Positions 19,392-28,082 are shown, numbered from the stretch's first letter. The stretch is DNA of 64,000 nt from Thioploca ingrica (GCA_000828835.1 AP014633.1:1922001-1986000); one strand, 5' to 3'. Notes: generated by a model from the sequence alone, not told the origin. Made by a program: numbers and translations.

Positions 19392-20309
19392 ATGTTCAAA
19401 ATTTATCAGTTCATCGAATTTCTCAGTGCGGCGATTATGTTTTTGGTAACCCTAGTCTTCCTAACGGCATTGGCTATTGTTATTCAATATATACAAATTG
19501 AGTCTGGGTTAGAACGACTGCTTTATACGCAACCATTAATTATCTTGTTAATCGTCTGTTGGCCGGTTTTTTTTATAGAAAGAATTATTTATTTGATTTT
19601 TTGTCAACACACTTGGAAAAGTTATTTTTGGTTAGTTGTTATTACCTTATTACCACCCATCCGCCTAGCAACTCGACGCTGCAATCAGCCTGATTTTATT
19701 TGGTTATTAACTTGGCAGTTAATCAATTCACCTCTCTATACTAAACTAGAAAAACGTTTTTTATTACCCATTCTCTTGCTTTCATTATTGATGAGTCCAT
19801 TTTGGGTAACAGAACTGTTTTTTCCTGACAAATTAAATAATCACGAATTACTTTATCATCTGGTCAATTTGGGCAATGCGTTAATATGGGAATTATTTGT
19901 CATTGAATTTATTATTATGTTTTCTCTAGCGGAGAAAAAGCTGCATTATTTAAAAAAGCATTGGTTAGAATTGTCTATTATTGTTCTGCCGATGCTAGCC
20001 TTAGCCAGTATTTTAATCAGTCGCTATGCCCTACTTCGACAACTCAAGCTGATAAACCCAGAAAATTTATTAAAGATTGAAAGAATAAGAAGAATACTTA
20101 ATATCTATCGAACTCGTTCAGTATTTAACCGAATATTTAGAATATTCATTGTAATAGACGTGGTAAAACGGTTTTATCAACATCGTAATCCCCAAAAATA
20201 TTTAGCGGTATTACAAGAAAAATTAGCTCAAAAAGAACAAGAAATTGCTAAAATAAAGCAGCAAATAAAACAAACAGAACAATTGATTAACAAAATAAGT
20301 CATGAATAA
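19392..20309 (+). CDS. Multi-pass membrane protein with C-terminal coiled coil
   Basis: 305 residues with about five or six hydrophobic segments (near residues 10-32, 46-70, 75-90, 124-142, 158-178, 195-212). A basic amphipathic stretch rich in regularly spaced Arg (RIRRILNIYRTRSVFNRIFR) follows. The end is a Lys/Gln/Glu coiled coil. The basic periodic helix recalls the S4 or linker part of voltage-gated channels, but I see no pore signature, so I do not assign it. It starts 32 bases after the NlpC/P60 gene. Confidence 0.6.
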   Translation: MFKIYQFIEFLSAAIMFLVTLVFLTALAIVIQYIQIESGLERLLYTQPLIILLIVCWPVFFIERIIYLIFCQHTWKSYFWLVVITLLPPIRLATRRCNQPDFIWLLTWQLINSPLYTKLEKRFLLPILLLSLLMSPFWVTELFFPDKLNNHELLYHLVNLGNALIWELFVIEFIIMFSLAEKKLHYLKKHWLELSIIVLPMLALASILISRYALLRQLKLINPENLLKIERIRRILNIYRTRSVFNRIFRIFIVIDVVKRFYQHRNPQKYLAVLQEKLAQKEQEIAKIKQQIKQTEQLINKISHE

Positions 20310-20332
20310 TAAGTTAAATAGCCTTTGCTCAT

Positions 20333-22510
20333 ATGACAACCAACCATTTTGACAGTAATGCCTGGCAAGAAAGCGAAAGAATTATCATTTTTGATGACCC
20401 CCTCTTACAATGTCTCGTTATTCTAACTAAATTATTGAGTAAACCCGTTTCGGCTGAAGCGCTTAAAGCCGGATTACCTTTAGTGAATAACCGCTTTACT
20501 CCGGAACTATTTATCCGTGCCGCTGAACGTGCCCATTTATCGGCTCAACTGCTCAAACGTTCTCTCGCTCAATTCAATCCATTGATGTTACCCGCTGTTT
20601 TATTGCTTAAAGATCAACAAGCTTGCATCCTGGTTAAATACCTCGATAAGAAAAAGAAACAAGCTCAAATTATTCTTCCCATGACTGGTGAAGGAACGCT
20701 CACGATTTCTAGAAAAGATTTGCAGGCAAACTATAGTGGTTATGCCCTATTGGCTCGCCCGACTTACACTTTTGATCAACGGACTGCCCAGGACATTATC
20801 CCGCATTCACGGAGTTGGTTTTGGGGTACTTTACTTAAATCCTGGTCAATTTATAGTGAAGTCATTATCGCTTCTTTGCTCATCAATTTATTTGCTTTGG
20901 CATCACCCTTGTTTGTCATGAATGTTTATGACCGCGTTGTTCCTAATCGAGCGATAGAAACGCTCTGGGTATTAGCCATTGGGGTGGGAATTGTGTTTAG
21001 CTTTGATTTTATTATGCGGATACTTCGGGGTTATTTTATTGATATTGCGGGTAAAAAATCAGATGTCTTACTAGCGAGTATCATCTTTGAGCAAATTTTG
21101 GGTACTCAACGTGCCGCTCATCCGCGTTCTATCGGTGCCTTTGCTAATCATTTACATGAATTTGAAACTTTTCGAGATTTTTTTACTTCAGCGACGCTAA
21201 CCACTTTGGTTGATTTGCCCTTCGCTTTGCTCTTTATTGCGGTTATTTGGACTTTAAATCCTGAATTAGCCATGATTCCGCTATACAGTATGGCTATTGT
21301 CATGGGATTGAGTTTATTACTACAATTACCACTACGCTATGTAGTCCGCCAAACCTTTCGCGCCAGTGCCCAAAAACATGCCCTGCTAATTGAAACCTTA
21401 AGCGGGATAGAAACGCTCAAAGCCAGGGGTGCCGAAGGAGAAATGCAACGTAAATGGGAGCTATTGATTGGACAAATTGCGCAATCCAGTCTTAAATCTC
21501 GGTTTTTATCGGCACTGGCAGTCAATTTTTCCCTATTCGTTCAACAAATAACGACTATTGTCGTGGTTGTCACGGGTGTGTATCTTATTGCTGACGGTAA
21601 ACTGACTACCGGGGCGCTCATTGCTAGCACTATTTTAACCGGGCGCGCATTGGCACCCTTAGCTCCAATAGCCAATCTACTCACCCGTTATCATCAATCA
21701 TTATCGGCATTACGCGTATTAAATCACATCATGTCGATGCCACTAGAACGTCCATTAGGCAAACCCTTTTTACATCGTCCACAATTACGCGGTGACATTG
21801 AGTTCAAACAAGTTGATTTTAATTATCCGCAACAGCCGGTAGCTGCTCTAACTAAAATGTCATTTAAAATTAGTGCGGGTCAAAGAGTAGGAATTATCGG
21901 ACGAATTGGTTCTGGAAAAAGCACCCTCGCCAAATTAATTTTAGGACTTTATCAGCCCACCGGTGGCAGTATTCTTCTAGATGGTGTTGACAGCCGTCAA
22001 TTGGATCCCGCCGAATTACGACGCAATATCGGTTATGTTCCGCAAGATCTCGAATTATTCTATGGCACGGTCAAAGATAATATTGTCATCGGCGCCAGCT
22101 ATGTAGAAGACAGCATGGTACTCAAAGCGGCTCAATTGGCCGGTGTTGATGAATTTATTAATCGTCATCCCTTAGGATTTGATATGTTAATAGGTGAACG
22201 TGGTGAAGGTTTATCGGGTGGACAAAGACAAACGATTGTTTTAGCGAGAGCATTATTGCTTAATCCACCGATTTTATTACTCGATGAACCGACTAACGCC
22301 ATGGACAACCGCGCCGAAGAATTATTAAAAGCGCGATTACAACCCTATTTAGAAGACAAAACCCTGCTGTTAGTAACCCATCGAATGTCGTTATTATCAT
22401 TAGTTAATCATTTAATCGTGGTAGATGGCGGACAGATTGTCGCTTTTGGTCTTAAAGAGCAAGTGATTCAGGCTTTAACTAGTGGGCAAGTAAAGATGTC
22501 TAATAATTAA
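20333..22510 (+). CDS. Type I secretion ABC transporter (LapB/RtxB-like), C39-like N-terminal domain
   Basis: 725 residues. The N-terminal domain (about 1-150) is peptidase C39-like but lacks an obvious catalytic Cys-His pair, as in RTX-protein exporters where it only docks substrate. A six-helix membrane domain follows (about 165-450), then the ATPase: Walker A GRIGSGKST near residue 522, signature LSGGQRQ, Walker B ILLLDEPTNAMD and the H-loop LVTHRMS. It exports an unfolded protein across both membranes together with a membrane-fusion protein and TolC. No fusion-protein gene follows; the next gene is an unrelated predicted nuclease. Confidence 0.92.
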   Translation: MTTNHFDSNAWQESERIIIFDDPLLQCLVILTKLLSKPVSAEALKAGLPLVNNRFTPELFIRAAERAHLSAQLLKRSLAQFNPLMLPAVLLLKDQQACILVKYLDKKKKQAQIILPMTGEGTLTISRKDLQANYSGYALLARPTYTFDQRTAQDIIPHSRSWFWGTLLKSWSIYSEVIIASLLINLFALASPLFVMNVYDRVVPNRAIETLWVLAIGVGIVFSFDFIMRILRGYFIDIAGKKSDVLLASIIFEQILGTQRAAHPRSIGAFANHLHEFETFRDFFTSATLTTLVDLPFALLFIAVIWTLNPELAMIPLYSMAIVMGLSLLLQLPLRYVVRQTFRASAQKHALLIETLSGIETLKARGAEGEMQRKWELLIGQIAQSSLKSRFLSALAVNFSLFVQQITTIVVVVTGVYLIADGKLTTGALIASTILTGRALAPLAPIANLLTRYHQSLSALRVLNHIMSMPLERPLGKPFLHRPQLRGDIEFKQVDFNYPQQPVAALTKMSFKISAGQRVGIIGRIGSGKSTLAKLILGLYQPTGGSILLDGVDSRQLDPAELRRNIGYVPQDLELFYGTVKDNIVIGASYVEDSMVLKAAQLAGVDEFINRHPLGFDMLIGERGEGLSGGQRQTIVLARALLLNPPILLLDEPTNAMDNRAEELLKARLQPYLEDKTLLLVTHRMSLLSLVNHLIVVDGGQIVAFGLKEQVIQALTSGQVKMSNN

Positions 22511-22516
22511 ACGGTT

Positions 22517-22550
22517 ACCTCGTTCCCACGCCAAAGCGTGGGAACGAGGT
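22517..22550. repeat. Perfect 15-bp stem-loop, dispersed palindrome or terminator
   Basis: ACCTCGTTCCCACGC at 22517-22531 is exactly complementary to 22536-22550, with a CAAA loop. It lies 7 bases after the ABC transporter stop and has no T tract, so it may end the transcript only weakly. The sequence is of a palindrome type seen in many gammaproteobacterial genomes. Confidence 0.75.
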
Positions 22551-22604
22551 GAAAATATTACGCCATCTAGGTGATCTAATTATAGTTAGACTCTTTGAGA
22601 AACG

Positions 22605-23933
22605 ATGTATCAAATAAAAATACCAACCAGTATTGTAGAAAGCTCCATTGAGCTTGCTTTATCAAGAACGGCAACTTCAAGAGGTGATTTCTTCCATGAA
22701 ATACGCATCGCATTTAAAAAGAACATGGAAAAAATATTTATGGCTAGCGGGTTGATGATAAATTCGAGTGGAACGCTCAGTCATACAAGCTACTTAAAGC
22801 AAGGAGTTCATCAGCGATGGAGTTCAATTGTTAAATACACGGGATGGAATAATGACATAAAGCAAGAGCTAGATTTTGATTTTTGCGCTAAGTATGGCCA
22901 TGATGATTATAGCTTAATAGCCATAAACTACCTTGATAGAACATCGGTATTGCTTCCATCTCTTTTCTCCCTGTCTGGAGTGTTTTCAATAGGTAACATA
23001 TTGCTCTTAGTAGAGAACAAAGACTATAAAGTTGAGTTGTCATTAGGCGATGAGATTCGCTCGACTGGCTATGCTTATCATATATCCAAAAGAAAAAAGA
23101 AGTCTTACTTTTGTCTGTTTGGAATTTGGTTTAAGCCGGAGCTTATTAATTCAATAATTGAAAACAAGCTTGCTAAACATGAGCAAACAAAAGAAGAGTT
23201 TGATGAAATAAGATTGGGTGTTATTTCATACCCAATGTTATATATTGATAGGGTTACTGGAAATCTGTGTACATGCTCATGCTTTAGCGGATACTTTGAT
23301 ATTTACAATGATATTGAGAGATTATTACCATACGGTAACAGTGAAGAAGGGTTTAGAAACAGAATTAAAAATCTAAAAATAATGGATGGTTTATGTCATT
23401 TTTGCAGCGGAGGATTACCGAGGCAGGAATATGGACATAGCATGTATTACTCATCTTTTTTGCAAAGGTATTTGCCTTATCACAACCTTCTATCTAGAAT
23501 AAGGTATGGAAGGACTACATATGAGGGAGATGAATACAGAAAAGTAGAAAATGAACTGAGAGAACACTTTGGATATCCTAAAGTCGGTCAGCAATGGGTT
23601 ACAGAAACAATGCTATACAAAATCGTAGTGATGCTATTTCCAGATTTTAAGGTCATACATCACTATCGAGGCTTGGAACTACAAGGGCTAGAGCTTGATA
23701 TTTGGTTGCCAGAGATAAACGTGGGCATCGAATATCAGGGTGAACAGCATTATAAGGTAATCGAGCATTGGGGTGGCAAAGAAGGATTGGAAAAGAGAAT
23801 GGAGAGTGACAGAAAGAAAAAGAAGTTATGCGATGAGCTTGGTTATCATCTGATTGAGTTTAAATACACAGAGGAAATAACAGAGCAACTCGTGAGAAAG
23901 AAAGTGTCAAAATACATTGAAAATCAAGTTTAA
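22605..23933 (+). CDS. Predicted nuclease with zinc-type Cys cluster and C-terminal VSR/PD-(D/E)XK-like domain
   Basis: 442 residues, no signal peptide. The first two thirds are unfamiliar, with a Cys-rich patch (LCTCSCF near residue 222, then LCHFCSGG near 263) that could bind zinc. The last 90 residues contain LELDIWLPEINVGIEYQGEQHY, then KRMESDRKKKKLC and a YHLIEFKY strand. The pattern of D, then E-x-Q-G-x-Q-H-Y, then D/K on a helix, resembles the VSR-fold/EDxHD homing-type endonucleases and other small PD-(D/E)XK enzymes. Flanked by dispersed repeats and followed by a toxin-antitoxin pair, it is probably acquired and may be a defence or mobile nuclease. Confidence 0.6.
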   Translation: MYQIKIPTSIVESSIELALSRTATSRGDFFHEIRIAFKKNMEKIFMASGLMINSSGTLSHTSYLKQGVHQRWSSIVKYTGWNNDIKQELDFDFCAKYGHDDYSLIAINYLDRTSVLLPSLFSLSGVFSIGNILLLVENKDYKVELSLGDEIRSTGYAYHISKRKKKSYFCLFGIWFKPELINSIIENKLAKHEQTKEEFDEIRLGVISYPMLYIDRVTGNLCTCSCFSGYFDIYNDIERLLPYGNSEEGFRNRIKNLKIMDGLCHFCSGGLPRQEYGHSMYYSSFLQRYLPYHNLLSRIRYGRTTYEGDEYRKVENELREHFGYPKVGQQWVTETMLYKIVVMLFPDFKVIHHYRGLELQGLELDIWLPEINVGIEYQGEQHYKVIEHWGGKEGLEKRMESDRKKKKLCDELGYHLIEFKYTEEITEQLVRKKVSKYIENQV

Positions 23934-23940
23934 CAAGTGT

Positions 23941-23971
23941 GTAGCCTAAATGAAACGAAGTGGAATCCAGG
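23941..23971. repeat. Dispersed repeat copy 2 (GTAGCCT..GAATCCAGG)
   Basis: GTAGCCTAAATGAAACGAAG followed by TGGAATCCAGG. It matches copies at 5020-5050 and 24583-24613 at nearly every base. It directly follows the predicted nuclease gene. Confidence 0.75.
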
Positions 23972-24043
23972 AAGAATGACAGTGACACTATAGCGCGGGA
24001 ATGCGTAATAGCCAAACTATATTTTATGTAAGGAAAATCACTT

Positions 24044-24265
24044 ATGAAACGTACAGCTAATGCCATAGAAGAAATAAGATTTTTAGAAAGTAAAGTTGCT
24101 AAACTGGATAATGATTCATTTTCCAAATTTCGTGATTGGTTTATCCAGTTTGATCAAGCTCGTTGGGACAAAAAACTTGAAGCCGATTCCAATGCCGGAA
24201 AACTTGATTTCCTGATTAACGCAGCACTTGCAGAACATCAAGCTGGAAAGACGAGAGACCTTTGA
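24044..24265 (+). CDS. Putative antitoxin of a RelE/HigB-like pair
   Basis: 73 residues, helical, with AGKLDFLINAALAEHQAG at the end. Small proteins of the form 'DxxxGKLDxLxxxAxxxxxAG' commonly precede RelE-superfamily toxins. It has no clear DNA-binding domain. Its stop overlaps the start of the next gene by 4 bases (ATGA), which together with its size makes an antitoxin role likely. TAAGGAAAATCACTT precedes the ATG. Confidence 0.72.
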   Translation: MKRTANAIEEIRFLESKVAKLDNDSFSKFRDWFIQFDQARWDKKLEADSNAGKLDFLINAALAEHQAGKTRDL

Positions 24266-24516
24266 AACATAAGACTGCTTCCAGTTTTTGGGCTTGTTAT
24301 GAATGTCTCCCACTGGATATTCGCAATCTGGCTGATAAAAATTTTCAACTTCTGAAAGATAACCCTTCTCATCCATCGCTGCAATTTAAGAAAGTCGGTA
24401 AAGTATGGTCTGTCCGAATCGGTACGCATTATCGTGCAGTGGCTACACCGATTGAAGGGGATTTTCTGTGGATTTGGATTGGCAGTCATGCGGATTATGA
24501 TAAGTTGCTTGCCTAA
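24262..24516 (+). CDS. RelE/HigB-superfamily toxin
   Basis: 84 residues. The beta-sheet core (LQFKKVGKVWSVRIGTHYR) and WIWIGSHADYDKLL match RelE-superfamily mRNA interferases of the 'cytotoxic translational repressor' type. The Arg and His residues in the core (SVRIGTHYRAV) and the His in GSHADY could be functional. It is translationally coupled to the upstream antitoxin. The pair stands between two copies of the same dispersed repeat. Confidence 0.8.
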   Translation: MKHKTASSFWACYECLPLDIRNLADKNFQLLKDNPSHPSLQFKKVGKVWSVRIGTHYRAVATPIEGDFLWIWIGSHADYDKLLA

Positions 24517-24582
24517 CCCCGCGCTCTAGCCAACCGCCATGAGGCTTTCTTGGCACTTGACGCGCTGTGCCGGTGGAAGCGA

Positions 24583-24613
24583 GTAGCCTGGATGAAACGA
24601 AGTGGAATCCAGG
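24583..24613. repeat. Dispersed repeat copy 3 (GTAGCCTGG..GAATCCAGG)
   Basis: Nearly identical to the copy at 23941-23971. The two copies flank the toxin-antitoxin pair in direct orientation, about 640 bases apart. Confidence 0.75.
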
Positions 24614-24620
24614 GAGAATG

Positions 24621-24705
24621 GTAGGAACATTGCCATTAAGTTAAAAGCGAACACCTGAGTTTGCCCTAACGCCCCCCAAGCTTAACTTAATGGCAATGCC
24701 CCTAC
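24621..24705. repeat. MITE-like element, 85 bp with 24-bp inverted arms
   Basis: The left arm 24621-24644 (GTAGGAACATTGCCATTAAG..) and the right arm 24682-24705 are inverted complements with 2 mismatches; the inner 17 bases are perfect. The motif TTAACTTAATGGCA recurs alone near 32239. The size, termini and loss of coding fit a miniature inverted-repeat element. A C-rich/G-rich palindrome (CCCCCCTTTT..CAAAGGGGGG) adjoins it at about 24706-24740, related to the element at 32142-32230. Confidence 0.7.
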
Positions 24706-24800
24706 CCCCCCCTTTTTTCAAATCAAAGGGGGGAATTTTTCAGTTGCTGGCGCAGTGCCATTTAATAGGGTCGTGAAATGAAGCGACTACTCCCTAATCG

Positions 24801-24974
24801 TTACTCTTTCAACATCATAATTTGCACGAAAGATTTTATGATCCCCATTTCATTAAAGGAAACTACCACTTGGCCGTAAGGTTCATAACCGGTTTTCATT
24901 TTGTCATTAACCGCTTTAACAAGTTGTTTATCGTATTGTTCGACTATCGCAATATATCGATTTTTTTCTTCCAT
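24801..24974 (-). CDS. DUF1737-like small protein
   Basis: A 57-residue gene. From the ATG at 24974, preceded by GGAG at 9 bases, it encodes MEEKNRYIAIVEQYDKQL, then VKAVNDKMKTGYEPYGQVVV and SFVQIMMLKE. The Tyr-x-x-x-Val start, the VNxxxxxGYEPxG core and the terminal QxM strand are the DUF1737 pattern (short alpha-beta proteins, function unknown). It is convergent with the toxin-antitoxin pair and stands alone. Confidence 0.75.
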   Translation of the reverse strand: MEEKNRYIAIVEQYDKQLVKAVNDKMKTGYEPYGQVVVSFNEMGIIKSFVQIMMLKE

Positions 24975-25094
24975 TTAGCTCAATCTCCTATAAACTATCC
25001 AGCCATTCCAATGAAAAATTTTAACGTACCTTGATGCTTTTGATAACCTTAATCAGGATAGAAACTATCTAACCAATTCAAATTGAAATAACTT

Positions 25095-25613
25095 ATGGAT
25101 GAATTAGCTATAGACCGATTTATTTTAGGTGAAACCAATGAAGAATTTCTTTGTAGTGGAACCGAGCCTAATCAACAAGCGACGATTGCTATGATTACTC
25201 AGACTCAATTGCACCTCGATATTTTGAGCCGTGACTTTGATCCCGATATCTATGACAATCAAGATTGTTGCGATGCAATTGAACAGCTAGCACTCCGCAG
25301 TCGTCATTCTCGTATTCGAATTTTACTGCACAATCCTAAAAAGGCCACTCAACGAGGTCATCGTATTATTTATCTGCGCAGGCGTTTAGGTAGTTTAATC
25401 CAATTTCGTCATTTGGCCGAAATTCACCAACCTATCCAAGAAACTTTTCTGCTAGCCGATAGTATTGGATTTATCTACCGTCCCTATGCTGACAGTCTCT
25501 CAGCTACTATCAATTTTAAGGATTATCCTCGAGTAAAAGAACTGTTATTACTATTTGAAAAATTATGGCAAGATAGTGAACCGGATCCAGAAACGATGGA
25601 TGTCATTATCTGA
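25095..25613 (+). CDS. Conserved hypothetical protein, phospholipase-D-fold-like
   Basis: 172 residues, soluble. The segment LHLDILSRDFDPDIYDN followed by ALRSRHSRIRILLHNP and ADSIGFIYRP resembles a half phospholipase-D-like domain of the kind found in a conserved gammaproteobacterial family of unknown function, but it has no HxK catalytic motif. I cannot assign an activity. It lies 114 bases upstream of the carbonic anhydrase gene on the same strand. Confidence 0.65.
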   Translation: MDELAIDRFILGETNEEFLCSGTEPNQQATIAMITQTQLHLDILSRDFDPDIYDNQDCCDAIEQLALRSRHSRIRILLHNPKKATQRGHRIIYLRRRLGSLIQFRHLAEIHQPIQETFLLADSIGFIYRPYADSLSATINFKDYPRVKELLLLFEKLWQDSEPDPETMDVII

Positions 25614-25727
25614 GGTTATCGGTATTCAACTCATTCCATTTTTGCCCAGGGAAAATATAGAAACTGTGCGTAACCGGGGTTGCTTAGCTAAACTACATAA
25701 AAAAGTAAAATAAAATAATGATTTATT

Positions 25728-26267
25728 ATGCCTATTCGTGACTTTGAAACTTATTCTCCACAAATTGCTTCAACCGCGTACATTGATCCGCTGGCGGTTG
25801 TTATTGGTCAAGTAATTATTGGTGAATATACTTCCTTATGGCCTTTCGTGGTTGCTCGAGGGGATATTAATCGTATTACCATTGAAGCACGCACCAATAT
25901 ACAAGATAATACGGTATTACATGTCAACCATGATGGTCCATACTGTCTTGGTGGACAAGCTTTATTTATTGGTGAAGAAGTGACTGTAGGACATCAATCT
26001 ATTTTACACGCCTGTACCATTGAACACCATTGTTTGATTGGAATGGGTGCTATTGTATTAGATGGTGCTGTTTTACAACCTTACACCTTGCTTGCCGCCG
26101 GGAGTTTAGTTTCACCAGGTAAAGTGTTGGAGGGTGGCTATTTATGGCGCGGTCGCCCCGCTCAAAAAGCGCGTCTGTTAACGGATGCTGAAAGAGAATA
26201 CTTTTCTTACTCAGCTAATCACTATATCGAATTAGCACAACAACACCAACGAAGTAATCGTTGTTGA
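25728..26267 (+). CDS. Gamma-carbonic anhydrase family protein (YrdA-like hexapeptide protein)
   Basis: 179 residues of left-handed beta-helix with hexapeptide repeats (AYIDPLAVVIGQVIIGEYTS). The metal-binding histidines of the family are in VLHVNHDG and VTVGHQSILHAC. The C-terminal helix is SYSANHYIELAQ. This group includes YrdA/CaiE-type trimers; carbonic anhydrase activity is likely for some members but not shown for all. Confidence 0.93.
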   Translation: MPIRDFETYSPQIASTAYIDPLAVVIGQVIIGEYTSLWPFVVARGDINRITIEARTNIQDNTVLHVNHDGPYCLGGQALFIGEEVTVGHQSILHACTIEHHCLIGMGAIVLDGAVLQPYTLLAAGSLVSPGKVLEGGYLWRGRPAQKARLLTDAEREYFSYSANHYIELAQQHQRSNRC

Positions 26268-26399
26268 AAAAGGCTGAGGTTTATCTGGTAAGTAGTCATC
26301 TCATTTATTTAGATAAAGTTGGTGCTGCGGCTCATTTAGAATAGTCTAGATTAGATTGCCAATTCTTGTTTCAATTCTATAAATTAGGAGGCAAATGAC

Positions 26400-27689
26400 A
26401 TGCGTTATGCAAGATTTATCTGCGGCTTGGTTACTATTGCACCTTTGACTGCAATGGCTCAAACAACACTACCACCCGATGCTGGTAATACCCCACAGGA
26501 AGCAACTAGTTTTAAGTTAGGTGGTAAAGGTTCTAGCGAGAGTTTATCTTCAGCTCAAGATGTCGATTTTTTTAAATTTACTATCAATACCGATCGTAAA
26601 GATCCAACCCATGATACTAGTGGTAACCTCAGTGTGACTTTCAGTCAAAAAGCACCACCTGGTGCTAATCCTCAATCGGGTTGGCAAATTAATTTATATG
26701 CTCAGGAGGATTTAGCGAATAGTTTATATACCACCACGTTGCCAGAAACCAGTTTAAAAGCCACTTTTGAGCAGGGATTATCACCGGGTACTTATTATTT
26801 TAAAATCACTTCCATAGACAATATTTCTTTCCCGGTAGCGACATACACTCTACTCGGCATTTGGAAAGAAGATGCTCACTACGAAAAGCAACCCAATAAC
26901 GATCCTGAGCATGCCACTGCCATCAAAGCAAATGAAATTTATTATGGCAATTTATCTTCAGCAGATGATGTTGATTCTTATAAATTTTCATTACAAGTTT
27001 CTGATTTAGTGACGATTAATTTAAATCAAACCATACCTGGAGCAGATCCAACGGTTGGTTGGAAACTCGATTTAATTGGTCAAACTCAACAAACTATTGA
27101 AATACCTTCAACTACTTTGGGGAACAGTTTGCAAGTCAATCTTAACGCGGGAACGCATTATTTTTCTGTTGGTCCCATGCTTCAAGAAGTTCAGGATAGT
27201 GAAGGTAACAACTTAGTTGAAAAGAAAACCCCGATTGGACGAGGCTATCAAATTCAAGTTCAAGCGGCGAGTGTTCCACCACCACCGGTAGAATGTCCCT
27301 TTGGTTACACCTATGCTCAAAATCCTCAGACATTACATTGGGGAATTTTTCCTACACCTTGTGACATTCCAATGGGTTGGGTGAGTAGCTCAATCGCACC
27401 AACTGATTATGAAGTATGTCCGTCACCTCATGCGACTTATAAAACTAGCTCAGATGGTGTGGGCACACTCCAAATACCGCTATTAGATTATACCGATGAA
27501 ATCGGCAACGCTTATATTTTACGTGTCCAAATGCAAAATGCCATTCCGTTTGCATTTCCACCTTCTCAATTTCAAGTGTTAATGGATAAATTACAAGTTA
27601 TTCGGCTCACACCAGCTGAAATTCAAGATATTGCACCGCCAGTTGAAACCCCAGTTGTAACGCCTCCGGTTGAAATACCAGCTCAATAA
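26400..27689 (+). CDS. Secreted protein with two PPC-like beta-sandwich domains
   Basis: 429 residues with a signal peptide ending near TAMAQ. Two segments, SLSSAQDVDFFKF and NLSSADDVDSYKF, are the D-x-D-x-[FY]-x-F signature of bacterial pre-peptidase C-terminal-like domains, each followed by a GxYYF strand (LSPGTYYFKI; LNAGTHYFSV). A Cys-containing region (VECPFGYTYAQ, FPTPCDIP, YEVCPSPH) and a Pro/Val-rich tail (PPVETPVVTPPVEIP) close it. AGGAGG lies 10 bases before the ATG. A terminator follows. It is probably a periplasmic or surface protein of unknown ligand. Confidence 0.7.
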   Translation: MRYARFICGLVTIAPLTAMAQTTLPPDAGNTPQEATSFKLGGKGSSESLSSAQDVDFFKFTINTDRKDPTHDTSGNLSVTFSQKAPPGANPQSGWQINLYAQEDLANSLYTTTLPETSLKATFEQGLSPGTYYFKITSIDNISFPVATYTLLGIWKEDAHYEKQPNNDPEHATAIKANEIYYGNLSSADDVDSYKFSLQVSDLVTINLNQTIPGADPTVGWKLDLIGQTQQTIEIPSTTLGNSLQVNLNAGTHYFSVGPMLQEVQDSEGNNLVEKKTPIGRGYQIQVQAASVPPPPVECPFGYTYAQNPQTLHWGIFPTPCDIPMGWVSSSIAPTDYEVCPSPHATYKTSSDGVGTLQIPLLDYTDEIGNAYILRVQMQNAIPFAFPPSQFQVLMDKLQVIRLTPAEIQDIAPPVETPVVTPPVEIPAQ

Positions 27690-27713
27690 AAGGCGGTAAA
27701 TGAGATAATTTAT

Positions 27714-27741
27714 CTGTAACGTAACTCCAGTTACGTTACAG
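27714..27741 (+). terminator. Rho-independent terminator after the secreted PPC protein
   Basis: CTGTAACGTAACT at 27714-27726 pairs perfectly with AGTTACGTTACAG at 27729-27741 (13 bp) and is followed by TTTCTTCTT. It isolates the secreted protein gene from the toxin-antitoxin pair downstream. Confidence 0.8.
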
Positions 27742-27842
27742 TTTCTTCTTACATTCAGTGAACTTTGCTATACTTCAAGCAGAAAATTCATACTACAGTG
27801 TCGCGGTTAGTGATTAACAAAATACCAAATTGAAACTGAAAC

Positions 27843-28082
27843 ATGATGAAATTTCCAGAACTCGATCGAATTACAATTGATCCTAATGTGATGGGCGGTA
27901 AGCCCTGCATACGTGGAATGCGAGTCACCGTTGGTGTAATTACCGGGCTGCTCGCTTCAGGTGCTTCTTTTCAAGAAATATTGGAACTATACCCTTATTT
28001 AGAAGAAGAAGATATCAAGGCGGCTCTTTCTTACGCAACCTGGCGAACAGAAGAATTTGATATGACATTACGAGTATCATGA
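27843..28082 (+). CDS. DUF433 antitoxin-like protein
   Basis: 79 residues with the DUF433 signature: ITIDPNVMGGKPCIRGMRVTV near the N-terminus, then ILELYPYLEEEDIKAALSYA. The domain is a winged-helix-like DNA-binding antitoxin (VapB-type partner for PIN-like toxins). Two adjacent ATGs are possible starts. Its stop overlaps the next start by 4 bases. Confidence 0.9.
   Translation: MMKFPELDRITIDPNVMGGKPCIRGMRVTVGVITGLLASGASFQEILELYPYLEEEDIKAALSYATWRTEEFDMTLRVS

Noticed and set aside
24822..25034. 70-codon plus-strand ORF
   Set aside because: It is the antisense shadow of the DUF1737 gene at 24801-24974, which has a better start site and family match.
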